Part shown: in pieces, positions 26,545-36,306 of the stretch | Numbering within the stretch: position 1 is the stretch's first letter | Layout of the letters: every line of letters begins with the position of its first letter | DNA from: Planctomycetota bacterium | Lineage (GTDB): Bacteria; Planctomycetota; Phycisphaerae; Phycisphaerales; UBA1924 | Direction of reading: 5' to 3' | Length of the DNA: 64,000 bases | Assembly (NCBI GenBank): GCA_024280755.1 | Contig: JAJRPN010000031.1 | Span: forward strand, 100,236-164,235 | Translations under genes and position numbers: made by a program | Notes under the pieces: model-generated | What the model was told of the DNA's origin: nothing | The model's database searches: none | What the model saw: the letters and a program-made list of their open reading frames with translations, nothing else

Positions 26545-29500
26545 TCAGGGCTGTAAACCGGAAAGCCATTGAGAATCACCCTCATTGAGCAGTCGATTCA
26601 TCAGATCCTCGTTCAAATCTCTCGATTTTGCGAGTTCGAGGACCCGCTGGAACGAACTATTGGCCTGCTCAGTATGATCGGCTCCGGAGCGATGATGTGT
26701 GATTGCAAGCCCTGTCCAACCTTCAAGATTTTCGGAGTCGATCTCAACAGATCGCCCAAATGAGACCAATGCCTCATCGAGTTTATTGAGCGCAAGTTCG
26801 ATCCAGCCTCGCGTGCCCCAATAGGCTGCGATACCTGTTGTCTGTTCGGTTGCCTGCTGACTGAGTTGATAGGCTTCTGCGAGCATTGCTGAATCAGCAC
26901 CCTGCCGTTCAATTACTGTCGCGAGGTTGTTTCGGATACTGGCAACGAATCGGCTTGGAGGCAAATCTCGATCGAGCACCTTGCGGAAGCGAACCTCAGC
27001 CGCTTGGAACTTGCCACCTTTGACAGCGTACATTGCTCCTTGCACAAGATGGTTGAGGTCATTGGGATCAAGCGCACTCGCCTGATCCGACAACGCAATC
27101 GCTTTGTCGGTGTTGGCCGAGCGGACTGATGGATCCTCAACACATCGCGCCAATGCACCGTGTGCCCGAGCAAGCAGGCTCAGATGAGCGATATCCTCGG
27201 AGCCTGCCAAGGGCTCTGTGACGAGTAAATCGATCGCGGATTGAGCATACTGTTCAATCCACGCATCGTGACGATCAATAAGCACCAGCCACGCACCGGC
27301 AAGCATCGATCGCTCGTCGTCTTGGATGTACTTGGCAACAATATCTAACCATCGTGAAGCTTCTTGATGTGTATCGAGTGAAGACACCGCAAGATTTATC
27401 CATGCTTGGCGGATCAATGGGCCTCCCGAATCAGCATCTGCCTCCAAAAGCGATTCGAGATCCTGGGCAACAACCTGAGGATCTACACCCTGCATGATTC
27501 TTGCGTGCGAAAATGAATGAATCAGCCCAATCGCCTGAGGCTCAAGCGTCGAGTTCATCGCATCGAACATATATGGTTCAAGCGTTTGGATTGCGCCGGA
27601 ATAGTTTTCGAGTTGGCTCATTGCTCGCCCAATAATTATATCAGGCTTCATCGGCGAGCCATGAATATTGGCACGCCAGAGCCGAGCCATCGCCATCGCA
27701 TCGAGAGGCTTCGACGCACGCAAGAACGATGTCCCCGCGATCTCCATAACAACCGCATCACCAGGCATATGCCGGGCAGCCCGCTGAGCATAGATCGCAA
27801 CCTGCGCAGGATCCGTCCCCAGCCCGACGAGTTCTGTCAGCGCGAATCGTTGAACAGGTGCAAACTCAACAAACTTGTCCAGCATCGTGACGAGCTGAGA
27901 AACCAATACATCAACAGATGCGGATGCCTTCTTTGCATTCGTATACGCATCCACACCTTCAACGGCTTCGACAAGACTTTTATCTGAGCCAACCCCTTCG
28001 AGTTCAAGAAGTTCAGCGGCCGATTCGAGTTCGCCTTGAGCCAACACAGACAAGAACTGTAGATCTTGATTTTCTGGCGATTCCAGAAGCCCTTGGGCTA
28101 CATAGCCTTGAGCCTCTTCAAATCGCTCTGCACGAATCAAGAACTGAATCAGCATTACCAAAGCATCTGCATCGTTTGCATCAGACGACAAAACTTCTTT
28201 GAGTGTTGATTCGTAGACCTCGCCAGACACAAACGCGCCGGCATATTTGGCATAGACCATTTTGGATTCTGATGATGTCAGGCCATACTGCTCGCCGCTC
28301 TGTGCGATGGTGGTGCCCAAAGGCGAACCATCATCTGCCCTGTTCCCAGTCTTGGTGTAGAGGGACGCGAGCTCTAAGAGTTGCTCCGCGTTCATAGCTG
28401 GCTGAGCTTTGAGATCGCGAAGCAACGCTTGGATCTGCGAACGCTGACCGAGCGCCATGTACACATTGACCAACGCCAACCCAGCGTCGATTCGCTGATC
28501 GACGAGCCGAGCATTGCGATAGATACTGGCATAGATCGAGCGTGCGCTTTCGATCTCGTTGATGTTTTCGAGCCTTGACGCGACTTCGGGTAAAATCGCG
28601 TAATCATACGCGAACCGAGACTCAAACTCCAACAGATACTGTCTTGCTGAATCTTCATCATTGTTCTCAAAGCTCAGATCGACCGCTTCGAGCAAATAGT
28701 TCTGGGCCGATCGCCCTTTGAGCTGTCGCGAAATTGAAACGAACTCTTCGATTGCCCCCTCCATATCGGGCACAAATGTATCTTTGGGATCGAGCGTCGG
28801 GAGCGGCCGCAACGAAAGCAACCGAGCGAGCATGTTGCGGGCTTGAATATTACGCTGCTCGTTTGCCACCACAGACCGAACAATCTCCAATGCCCTATCG
28901 CGGGTGCCCTTGGTTGCGCCTTGACCAACAATCGCAGATGCCCGAGCAAGGCGAAGCCGAGACGGGAGTGTTTTTCCTGCTGTCGCGGTTTTTTCGACAA
29001 TGTCATCGATCACACTATTGACTGTATCGAGATCTTGTCCGAACGATTTAGACTCTGCGATCTGGAAGAGCAACTCAATATCATCAGGATGCGATTCTCG
29101 CAGCTTGGTCCATGCCTCACGCGCACGCTCGTCTTCAAAGCTATCGAGATAGCGTGCACGCACAAGATCCCATGAGTACACAGTCTCAGTATCAGCTTGA
29201 GCAACACCCTGGTTAATTATCGTTAGCCCGCTCTCGATGTCTTGGGTTTGTGCATACGCGTTGAGTGCGTATCGGAACGCGCTCTCAGGCGATGCGCTCG
29301 CGAGTTGTTCGGTGGCGATGCCGACCGATTCTGCGATCCCGAGTTCGTATCGCTGATCAACCTCAAGAATTTCCAGCATCAGCTGATCACCAGGAGTCGT
29401 CTCAATCGCATTGACCAATACCACCCTCGCCTGCTCGAGTTGATCGATCGACGCATACATCGTCGCGATCTGAGGCGAGAACAACGCGAGCTGCTCGTGT

Positions 29501-31056
29501 GTAAGTTCGCCAGAGTGAGCTGCAAAGGTTGCTAAAATACCCTGTGTCTTTGTATATTCCAGATCGTTGATGCGCGCCAGCGCAGCATATGACTTGAGCC
29601 AGATCATGACAGAGACTGGGCTTTGAGGCGCTAACTTCACAAGAGCATCGACATACTCAATACCCTCTCCGAGCCGACCCGCATTGGTATATGCGTTAAT
29701 CACACGAACGAGCGGATTGATCCACTGGACATTGCCGACGCCACGCGCCAACTCATCGGCTCTGAGCCATTGCTCTCTTGCCTGTTTCACCCGCCCTTGA
29801 GAAGCATGCAGATCCCCCATCGCCATATGGAATGCGGGTTCGCCTGGATAGTTCTCGATTGCACTAGTAATCATCGGGCGTGCATCGACCGCGTTGTCTG
29901 CTACGAGCAAATCCAGCCCGTCGATCATTGACCGCCAAGCCTGTGCTCGGAAATCCGTATCGATCGAATCAAGTTCAGTAAGCAAAGCCGAGGCTGCCTC
30001 GGTATTGTCTTCGAGCCGACGAGCCAATATCTGATATCCAAGTACATCAGGGATCGATTCACCGTCGGTACTCACTGTTCCGAGTTGATAGAGCCCCTCG
30101 AAATCATGAACCCAGAAAAGCCGACGAGCAGACCAGATCATGCTCTGTGCATCTTTGATGGTACGGGCAGAAGCGAGCCGGACCTGCAACGAGAGCTCAG
30201 GATACCCGAACGCATTAAAAAGTCGATCGATAACAGGAATGAGTTGAGGCGAAAAATATGTCGGCTCGCTCTTCCATTGCCGGCTCTGGACATCAAGCCC
30301 GAGCACCGAAGCAAGACCGTGCGCGTACGCCTCAAGCTGCGCCTTGTCATCAAACCCGCCTTGGGCTTGCATTTCGATCCAAAACAATACGATCTGCGCA
30401 TTGACATCTTGTGGATGCGCTTCGATTCGAGCAGCGATCATTGCCCGGGCATCATCCCCTCTGCCCTGCTCGGTCAACCATCCATTAAAGCTAAACAGAT
30501 CTTGAAACTCCACTTCTTCATACTCAAGAGCAGCGAGGTAGAGTTGCTCGATGAGTTGCTCATCATCTTCGAGTTGCTGACGAGCGTACCGCTCTTCGCG
30601 GAGTACTTCAATCGACTGTTCATTGTGCTTTGTCCGCAACCCTTCCGCCAATGAACGCGCTTCGAGATACATCTCGGCCGTGTTAAAGAGAGGCAGCAGT
30701 TCTTTGGCTGCAACGACATCATCTGGATAGGCCTTGAGATATTCACGATAGTGATGGATGGCGACTTTCACATGGCCCCAGTCACTCGCTATATACTTCA
30801 CTCGGGCACGAGCAAATGGAAGGTGATACTCCGGATCTGGATTATCCGTACGAAGATACCGTCCGAGATTTCCAACTGTTGCGACATAATCGCCAGCCTC
30901 AACTGCTTCCATCCCTTTTTCACGCATCGATTCAATTGTGCGTCCCCGCTGCCAAGGACGCACCACAAAGTTGCCGACTAAAATCAGCAAGACAACCGCC
31001 GAGAGTGAACCGATCAAAATAATTCGCCGGAATGTTCTTGGTTTTAATGCCATCAT
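26545..31056 (-). CDS. Giant TPR-repeat membrane-anchored protein
   Basis: This 1503-aa protein has one N-terminal transmembrane segment after RTFRRI (about residues 11-30). The rest is almost entirely helical TPR-like repeats with Ala/Leu-rich pairs (for example EAGDYVATVGNLGRYL, IEYVDALVKLAPQSP, AIALSDQASALDPND). It has no lipobox, so it is not a classical PrsT lipoprotein, but a large TPR protein in an exosortase/EPS operon fills the same niche. A likely role is a periplasmic scaffold for polysaccharide export or sorted proteins. It is last in a six-gene operon. The start is one of two adjacent ATGs (31056 or 31053) behind AAAGG. Confidence 0.83.
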   Translation of the reverse strand: MMALKPRTFRRIILIGSLSAVVLLILVGNFVVRPWQRGRTIESMREKGMEAVEAGDYVATVGNLGRYLRTDNPDPEYHLPFARARVKYIASDWGHVKVAIHHYREYLKAYPDDVVAAKELLPLFNTAEMYLEARSLAEGLRTKHNEQSIEVLREERYARQQLEDDEQLIEQLYLAALEYEEVEFQDLFSFNGWLTEQGRGDDARAMIAARIEAHPQDVNAQIVLFWIEMQAQGGFDDKAQLEAYAHGLASVLGLDVQSRQWKSEPTYFSPQLIPVIDRLFNAFGYPELSLQVRLASARTIKDAQSMIWSARRLFWVHDFEGLYQLGTVSTDGESIPDVLGYQILARRLEDNTEAASALLTELDSIDTDFRAQAWRSMIDGLDLLVADNAVDARPMITSAIENYPGEPAFHMAMGDLHASQGRVKQAREQWLRADELARGVGNVQWINPLVRVINAYTNAGRLGEGIEYVDALVKLAPQSPVSVMIWLKSYAALARINDLEYTKTQGILATFAAHSGELTHEQLALFSPQIATMYASIDQLEQARVVLVNAIETTPGDQLMLEILEVDQRYELGIAESVGIATEQLASASPESAFRYALNAYAQTQDIESGLTIINQGVAQADTETVYSWDLVRARYLDSFEDERAREAWTKLRESHPDDIELLFQIAESKSFGQDLDTVNSVIDDIVEKTATAGKTLPSRLRLARASAIVGQGATKGTRDRALEIVRSVVANEQRNIQARNMLARLLSLRPLPTLDPKDTFVPDMEGAIEEFVSISRQLKGRSAQNYLLEAVDLSFENNDEDSARQYLLEFESRFAYDYAILPEVASRLENINEIESARSIYASIYRNARLVDQRIDAGLALVNVYMALGQRSQIQALLRDLKAQPAMNAEQLLELASLYTKTGNRADDGSPLGTTIAQSGEQYGLTSSESKMVYAKYAGAFVSGEVYESTLKEVLSSDANDADALVMLIQFLIRAERFEEAQGYVAQGLLESPENQDLQFLSVLAQGELESAAELLELEGVGSDKSLVEAVEGVDAYTNAKKASASVDVLVSQLVTMLDKFVEFAPVQRFALTELVGLGTDPAQVAIYAQRAARHMPGDAVVMEIAGTSFLRASKPLDAMAMARLWRANIHGSPMKPDIIIGRAMSQLENYSGAIQTLEPYMFDAMNSTLEPQAIGLIHSFSHARIMQGVDPQVVAQDLESLLEADADSGGPLIRQAWINLAVSSLDTHQEASRWLDIVAKYIQDDERSMLAGAWLVLIDRHDAWIEQYAQSAIDLLVTEPLAGSEDIAHLSLLARAHGALARCVEDPSVRSANTDKAIALSDQASALDPNDLNHLVQGAMYAVKGGKFQAAEVRFRKVLDRDLPPSRFVASIRNNLATVIERQGADSAMLAEAYQLSQQATEQTTGIAAYWGTRGWIELALNKLDEALVSFGRSVEIDSENLEGWTGLAITHHRSGADHTEQANSSFQRVLELAKSRDLNEDLMNRLLNEGDSQWLSGLQP

Positions 31057-31075
31057 CGACCTTTCGAGGGTTCTT

Positions 31076-32500
31076 CTATCGTCTCGCAAGTGCAGCGAAA
31101 ATTAATGAAACTGTTTTCCAAATGATATAGAGATCAAGCAAGAAAGTGGCCTTCTCTACATACTCAATATCATACCGAATCCATTCTTGAAAATCTGCAC
31201 CGTCAGAACGCGTTCGGCGGATCTGCCAAAGCCCCGTCACACCCGGGCGAACGCTCAGCCTTGCCTCGCGCCAACCTGGACAATACTGATTTTCTGAAAA
31301 TGGGCTTGGACGCGGCCCAACGACGGACATATGCCCAGCGAGCACATTAAAGAACTGCGGCAACTCATCGAGTTGGAGTTTTCGGAGCACGCTTCCGACC
31401 TTGGTAATTCGTGGATCTTTCTCCATGAAAAACTGAGGGCCGTCCGCCTTATTTTGGGATTGAAGCTCCGCCTTCATCGCTTCTGCGTTCCGATACATCG
31501 TCCGAAACTTATAACACTTAAACTCTTTGGCATGGATCGATTCTCGCTCATGACCAAAGAAGATCGGCGATCGATCTTCGATCCAAATTGCAAGAATAAT
31601 AAACGGATAGAGCGGCAGCGTAATCGCCAAAGCGAAAAGCGAAAACACGATATCAAACAATCGCTTGAGCGTGCTCGATGTGTAAGTCGCAGCAACATCG
31701 ATCCGACGCTCAGGGCGAGCCTGAACAGTCTCGATGTCTTTCCAGTCGATCTCATCGGGCACCGGGCGCATCTGGGGATCATCCCAAAGCACCGCAGGCC
31801 CAACGCCTGACTTCCCATCAGGAATCGATCGCCCTGCACCGATCCAGATCGGACCAGTCAGTGCTTCGGGGGCGGTTGATTTTGCATTGATATCTCCCCA
31901 GCTCTCTTTGCCAACGCGTTCGATGCGTGAAATCGTAGATAATGGATGCTTCCAGGTTTGAGCGAGATCTCGAACAAATCGTGCGCACTCAAGATCTGAA
32001 TCCGAGTTGTACACATGCCCCTTGACCCGAACAGCACCGATGAGATCGGCGGGTACGATTCTGCGAAGTTTCGCCCAAGGCGACTCCTCATCAACCATCG
32101 AGGCCCAGTCGAGCGCAAGATCTGGGTTCGAGGTCAACCCGACCCGCGCCTGGTGCTGCCCTTTGCCAGCTTCATACACACGACGAAAACGAAGGAAGTG
32201 TCCGTCAGGGCGCGCGTCGACAACCTCGCGATAGTCTCGCTCTGATCGGCTCGCCAATCGAATCATCAAAATCTCAGGGTCCATCCAGCACATCAGCTCG
32301 AGCGCTTTGGGCAAAGGCATCATCACAAGGTGTGCATCCTTGACAAGCAAATACAACTCGGCATGCTTATCGATCGTAATGCCCGGCGAGTTATTCGAGA
32401 CAACCTGCACCCCTCGAGATTTCCAGTATCGCGCATGCAACTGTACCGGAGTAAGCCCCCACAGCGTATGAACAGAATCGTCAACAACTTGTGCGCTCAT
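31076..32500 (-). CDS. Polyprenyl glycosylphosphotransferase (initiating sugar transferase)
   Basis: The last 200 of the 474 residues form a bacterial sugar transferase domain: LKRLFDIVFSLFALAITLPL (membrane segment), FKCYKFRTMYRNAEAMKAEL, LRKLQLDELPQFFNVLAGHM, SVVGPRPSPF and SVRPGVTGLWQI. It transfers a sugar-1-phosphate to undecaprenyl phosphate to start a repeat unit. The N-terminal 270 residues lack the usual four membrane segments of WbaP/WcaJ types and look soluble, which is unusual. It overlaps the Wzc-like gene by 4 nt. Confidence 0.88.
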   Translation of the reverse strand: MSAQVVDDSVHTLWGLTPVQLHARYWKSRGVQVVSNNSPGITIDKHAELYLLVKDAHLVMMPLPKALELMCWMDPEILMIRLASRSERDYREVVDARPDGHFLRFRRVYEAGKGQHQARVGLTSNPDLALDWASMVDEESPWAKLRRIVPADLIGAVRVKGHVYNSDSDLECARFVRDLAQTWKHPLSTISRIERVGKESWGDINAKSTAPEALTGPIWIGAGRSIPDGKSGVGPAVLWDDPQMRPVPDEIDWKDIETVQARPERRIDVAATYTSSTLKRLFDIVFSLFALAITLPLYPFIILAIWIEDRSPIFFGHERESIHAKEFKCYKFRTMYRNAEAMKAELQSQNKADGPQFFMEKDPRITKVGSVLRKLQLDELPQFFNVLAGHMSVVGPRPSPFSENQYCPGWREARLSVRPGVTGLWQIRRTRSDGADFQEWIRYDIEYVEKATFLLDLYIIWKTVSLIFAALARR

Positions 32501-34704
32501 GACCCCACGCTCTCTTTATCAGAACTCTTTTTCTGCTTTGCACTATTCAATGCACCAGCTACCGGGCCGCCCCAAAGCTGCTGCTTGTTCTTGATATCTT
32601 CTTGCTGACGCGACATCTGACGCGAGAAATGCACAGACATGCTGCTCGATGATTGGCGGAGTTCTTGGATCAAAGCACGGTTGAATATTGTTGCAACAAT
32701 CTCGCCATCAACCCCATGAATCTGGTCGATCGCCTTCTTGATCAAAGGTTTAAGCTGCCCACGCCCAACAACCAAAATCACACCATCAGATTGTGGAGCG
32801 ATAAACGAAGCTTCAACACTGCCCAAGATCGGACCTGAATCAATCAAAATTGTGTCAAACTCTCCACGGAGATAATCAAGAAATCCACCAACAAGTCGCG
32901 GCGAGAGTCGGCTGATTCGTTCATCGTCGCCAAAGCCCGCTGGCAAGATGCTCAGGTTCTCAAAGTCCGTATCGCAAACGAGCGAATCAACTTCATCCGG
33001 ATCACTCAATGCCTCTGCCAAGCTGGGCGCATCAGGATATCCAAAGTGGATACTCAAGCCCCGCCCAATAAAGTCCATATCAATAAGAAGCGTCCGCTCG
33101 CCACTTTCAGCAAACGACAACCCAAGCGCGATGATCAAACTCGTCTTTCCATCTTGCGATGCCGGACTCGTGATGCTATAGACCTGTGTTTCATTGATAG
33201 TGCTCTTGATTTGGAGTTGCGAGCGGAGCTGATGCACCGCAAATGCAGACGCAGCAGCCACTTCATGATCCGTAAGTGAATCACCAAGATCTGGAAGCAT
33301 TCCAATAATTCCAGCCCCTGCGCTTGTGAGAATATCATCGTCAGAATACTGAACACGATGGCTCATGAATCCCAACGCAAGCACCGCCATCACAGGCAAC
33401 GAACTCGCACCTACAAACCCAACGACGGCCATTTTCTTGCGAGGATCAGATGTCGGTTCATGCGAGGCCTTGGGAAACACAGGAATGCTGATCTTACCCA
33501 TATCTTGAATCTGTGTTTCGGTATTGATCTGGTCCAACCGAGCATTGACTACCGAAATCGAATCTTGAACATTCGCACGATCATCTTTCAATGTACGAAG
33601 TCGAACATTTGCACCATGTAAGTCATCTGACTGATCTTTGGCGTCTTGGATTTGAGCGTCGAGTCGAGATATTTTGTACTCAAGCACGCTCGAAGATGCA
33701 ACGGGAGTCCCATCGCCCCCCGGGATTGGCGTAGAAATATCACCAGAGCGGAGTTCGAGAAGCCGAAGGTTGATCTTGCGTTGAGTACTCTCGATCATTG
33801 CCGTCACACGCTGCACATCGCGGTGCCCCATCCGAAGCCCATCAGACTCCATCATCTCGTCACGCAGGTTTTCCAACTCATCTTCACGCGCCACCATCGC
33901 AGCAATCTTGGGATCGAGCCCTGCTGCTTCCTCGATACTCAGCCCATCAGGATTCTCCTCGCCATCTCTTTGGAACTGTGTATACAAATCTCGCTGATCA
34001 ATCAGCTCGTTGCGTTGAGCCTCGAGCAATCGAATTGTGTAGAGCGCATTATCAATTAACGGCCCAAGATTATCTGTACGATATTTCTCAGCAATCGTGG
34101 TGATCTGGTTATCAAGCGTGTTTCGCTTGCTCGTCAAGTCCTCTTTCCGTTTATTGAGCGCACCAAGAATCTCAGGGTTCTTAATGCTTCCTTCGTCGCG
34201 GTATTCCTCAATATACGATCTCATCACTGCACTCACGACCGTCGCCGAGACGAGTGCATTTGCATCGCTAAATGACACTTTGATAATTTCTTGTGCTTGT
34301 CGAGATGGACGAACCTGCAATCGCCTTTGTACATCAAACGCCGATTGGATATTGGTAAGCCCATCGATCTTGCGCCATTCATCGCTCTCCATGGCCCGTT
34401 GAATGACACGCCCGTTTTTGATCAGTTCTGCCTGCGAACTCACAAAGCTCGAGAACATCTTGGGCGCGACGCTTTGCTCGCTCTCAAAGAGAACCTTAGG
34501 AAGCGTCGGCTTGATTCGAATAAGCCCCTCGCTCTCAAACTGAGGCTGACGCGACATATAGCCAAGCGAGCCCCCAGCAATCCCAAAGACCAAAGCCAAA
34601 ACAATGGTCAAGATATATCGACCACGCAACAGCCGATGAATAATCATCACCACATTGTCTTGATGACCTTGTCCTGAGTCCCAATCCATTTGATTCGCAT
34701 TCAT
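32497..34704 (-). CDS. Wzc-like polysaccharide chain-length/ATPase protein, no Tyr tail
   Basis: This 735-aa inner-membrane protein has an N-terminal Wzz domain with membrane segments near residues 29-50 and 430-450, long coiled coils between them, and a cytoplasmic BY-kinase/MinD-like ATPase. ATPase motifs are SPASQDGKTSLII (Walker A), LLIDMDFIGRG (Walker A') and DTILIDSGPI (Walker B). BY-kinases normally end in a Tyr cluster; here the last 45 residues are Ser/Gln/Lys-rich and contain no Tyr. Regulation by tail autophosphorylation therefore appears absent. It overlaps its neighbours on both sides by 4 nt. Confidence 0.87.
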   Translation of the reverse strand: MNANQMDWDSGQGHQDNVVMIIHRLLRGRYILTIVLALVFGIAGGSLGYMSRQPQFESEGLIRIKPTLPKVLFESEQSVAPKMFSSFVSSQAELIKNGRVIQRAMESDEWRKIDGLTNIQSAFDVQRRLQVRPSRQAQEIIKVSFSDANALVSATVVSAVMRSYIEEYRDEGSIKNPEILGALNKRKEDLTSKRNTLDNQITTIAEKYRTDNLGPLIDNALYTIRLLEAQRNELIDQRDLYTQFQRDGEENPDGLSIEEAAGLDPKIAAMVAREDELENLRDEMMESDGLRMGHRDVQRVTAMIESTQRKINLRLLELRSGDISTPIPGGDGTPVASSSVLEYKISRLDAQIQDAKDQSDDLHGANVRLRTLKDDRANVQDSISVVNARLDQINTETQIQDMGKISIPVFPKASHEPTSDPRKKMAVVGFVGASSLPVMAVLALGFMSHRVQYSDDDILTSAGAGIIGMLPDLGDSLTDHEVAAASAFAVHQLRSQLQIKSTINETQVYSITSPASQDGKTSLIIALGLSFAESGERTLLIDMDFIGRGLSIHFGYPDAPSLAEALSDPDEVDSLVCDTDFENLSILPAGFGDDERISRLSPRLVGGFLDYLRGEFDTILIDSGPILGSVEASFIAPQSDGVILVVGRGQLKPLIKKAIDQIHGVDGEIVATIFNRALIQELRQSSSSMSVHFSRQMSRQQEDIKNKQQLWGGPVAGALNSAKQKKSSDKESVGS

Positions 34705-35390
34705 GATGTGCCCCCCTCGCCATGATTAGGCTTTAGCTGTGCATCAAGCACCGCATCGATCGCAGGGCGAGCGATCTTCAACATTTCTTCCACAATCCAA
34801 GTATGGTCTTGCTGATCAACATCCCCACTAATCATGACCTGAAGCTGGGCTGCCCCATATTTTCGATACTCATAGTTCGCACTCAACTTCCGAACATCAC
34901 TCATCGATGTGGAAAGCGCCCCTGTTGGGAATGCAAAAAGGTTATAAATCGTAATCTCTCGCTCGACACGCCCGGCCACACGGTGGAAGCTATAGACGCG
35001 GATCAACTCGTTCTCAATTGTTTCGTTTCTTGCAGGCTTCTCAGGATACTGCATCCAGCCATTCCCCGGATAACACACCGGCGGGTAATGCCCGCCCATA
35101 TCGCGTGCATCGCGGCATTGGACAATCATCAAGGTCGCAAAGATACCTCGGTCCTTGTTAAAATATTGACGAGCAACAAGAGCATTGGGATGGAGCAAGC
35201 TCGTCGCAGCATTCGGGAGATCAACCTTCTTACTCACCCAATCGCCAAACTCGACAGGAATAGAGTTGATCTCTAAAGCAACCCGTTCATGATACTGGTC
35301 GATCTCGATGGCGCTCTGCGGATTAGCACGCAGAATAGCAATCACTATCAGCGTGATCAATGAGCATGGAATGGCGAGTCGTGAAATCAA
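34701..35390 (-). CDS. Exosortase-associated DUF3485 (EpsI-like) protein
   Basis: This 229-aa protein has an N-terminal membrane segment. The EpsI/DUF3485 core follows: EFGDWVSKKV, CRDARDMGGHYPPVCYPGNGW (here the CYPGNGW segment is the family hallmark) and a later ITIYNLFAFPTG. Such proteins are found with, or fused to, exosortases. It starts 25 nt after the exosortase gene on the same strand. Its molecular role is unknown; it may act in processing of PEP-CTERM proteins or associated polysaccharide. Confidence 0.88.
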   Translation of the reverse strand: MISRLAIPCSLITLIVIAILRANPQSAIEIDQYHERVALEINSIPVEFGDWVSKKVDLPNAATSLLHPNALVARQYFNKDRGIFATLMIVQCRDARDMGGHYPPVCYPGNGWMQYPEKPARNETIENELIRVYSFHRVAGRVEREITIYNLFAFPTGALSTSMSDVRKLSANYEYRKYGAAQLQVMISGDVDQQDHTWIVEEMLKIARPAIDAVLDAQLKPNHGEGGTS

Positions 35391-35415
35391 ATCAATACTT
35401 TCTTCAAATGGTTCA

Positions 35416-36306
35416 TCAAGAGGACTGGGTCGCCAGTGTAAAACGATAAGTCGGTACCATCGCCCAACGCAACGCCCGCGTCGCGCCCATGAGCATCAGA
35501 AACGCAAGAGGGAGCATGAGCCAGCCGGCAATGTCGTGAAAATTATTCGCGACATTCTCGGGAGCGTTGCCGTACAAAATAACAGTTGGTACCAAGCGCA
35601 GTACATTGCAGATGATCGCTGCGACAGGACTCAATACAAGGACCATGATCCTGACCGAGTTCCGCAAAGGCACCGAAAATGCAAACGCATACGAAACAAG
35701 CACCAACGCAAAGACCATCCGCATCCCATTACATGCTTCAGCCACCGCAACAGGCATATCGTTGATATTCACCAGGTTGCCCGAGCGTTCGACATAAAAC
35801 CCCAGTGTCTCAAGAACCAAAGTCGTCACCCGAGCCGTCGCGTTCTGCAACGGCCCAGCAATCGCAAGTCGAATGTTGCCAGGAATCGGAACGAGCAGCA
35901 CAAGGATCATGATCGCTGGGAAGAAGTTGGCGACCACTTGTGTGCCCACCACCGCAGTCACCGCACCAACGAGCATTACCACAGCCCCGCCATGCCAACC
36001 CGCTTGGAATGTATTCTCGTTATACCCCATGCTCATATATGAAAGCATGAACCCAGCGATGATCAGCAAGAACCCGATCCAACTCGCCCGAGGGCGACAC
36101 CGCCGAAACCGGACACGCCGAATCCAAATAAGCCAGATCGCGATCGGAAAAACTAAGAAAATATGGCTCGATTCCTCGTCCTTAAACGCAATCGTCGCGA
36201 TATCAAGCCATTGGGTCAGCGATGCAAAAAACGCCCCGATCACCATCGCAGTGACCAGCACAACATGCTTATATCCCCAGCCATATCGGAGCGCAAACTT
36301 ACTCAT
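35416..36306 (-). CDS. Exosortase (EpsH-like transpeptidase)
   Basis: This 296-aa membrane protein has about eight hydrophobic segments and the exosortase catalytic triad: Cys192 in AEACNGMRM, Arg237 in NVLRLV and His257 in HDIAGW. It is expected to cut PEP-CTERM-type tails at the periplasmic face and pass the protein to an envelope acceptor. The likely substrate is the VPLPTAA protein at 25540-26253. It overlaps the upstream nucleotidyltransferase-like gene by 4 nt. The subtype (for example XrtU) cannot be decided by eye. Confidence 0.9.
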   Translation of the reverse strand: MSKFALRYGWGYKHVVLVTAMVIGAFFASLTQWLDIATIAFKDEESSHIFLVFPIAIWLIWIRRVRFRRCRPRASWIGFLLIIAGFMLSYMSMGYNENTFQAGWHGGAVVMLVGAVTAVVGTQVVANFFPAIMILVLLVPIPGNIRLAIAGPLQNATARVTTLVLETLGFYVERSGNLVNINDMPVAVAEACNGMRMVFALVLVSYAFAFSVPLRNSVRIMVLVLSPVAAIICNVLRLVPTVILYGNAPENVANNFHDIAGWLMLPLAFLMLMGATRALRWAMVPTYRFTLATQSS

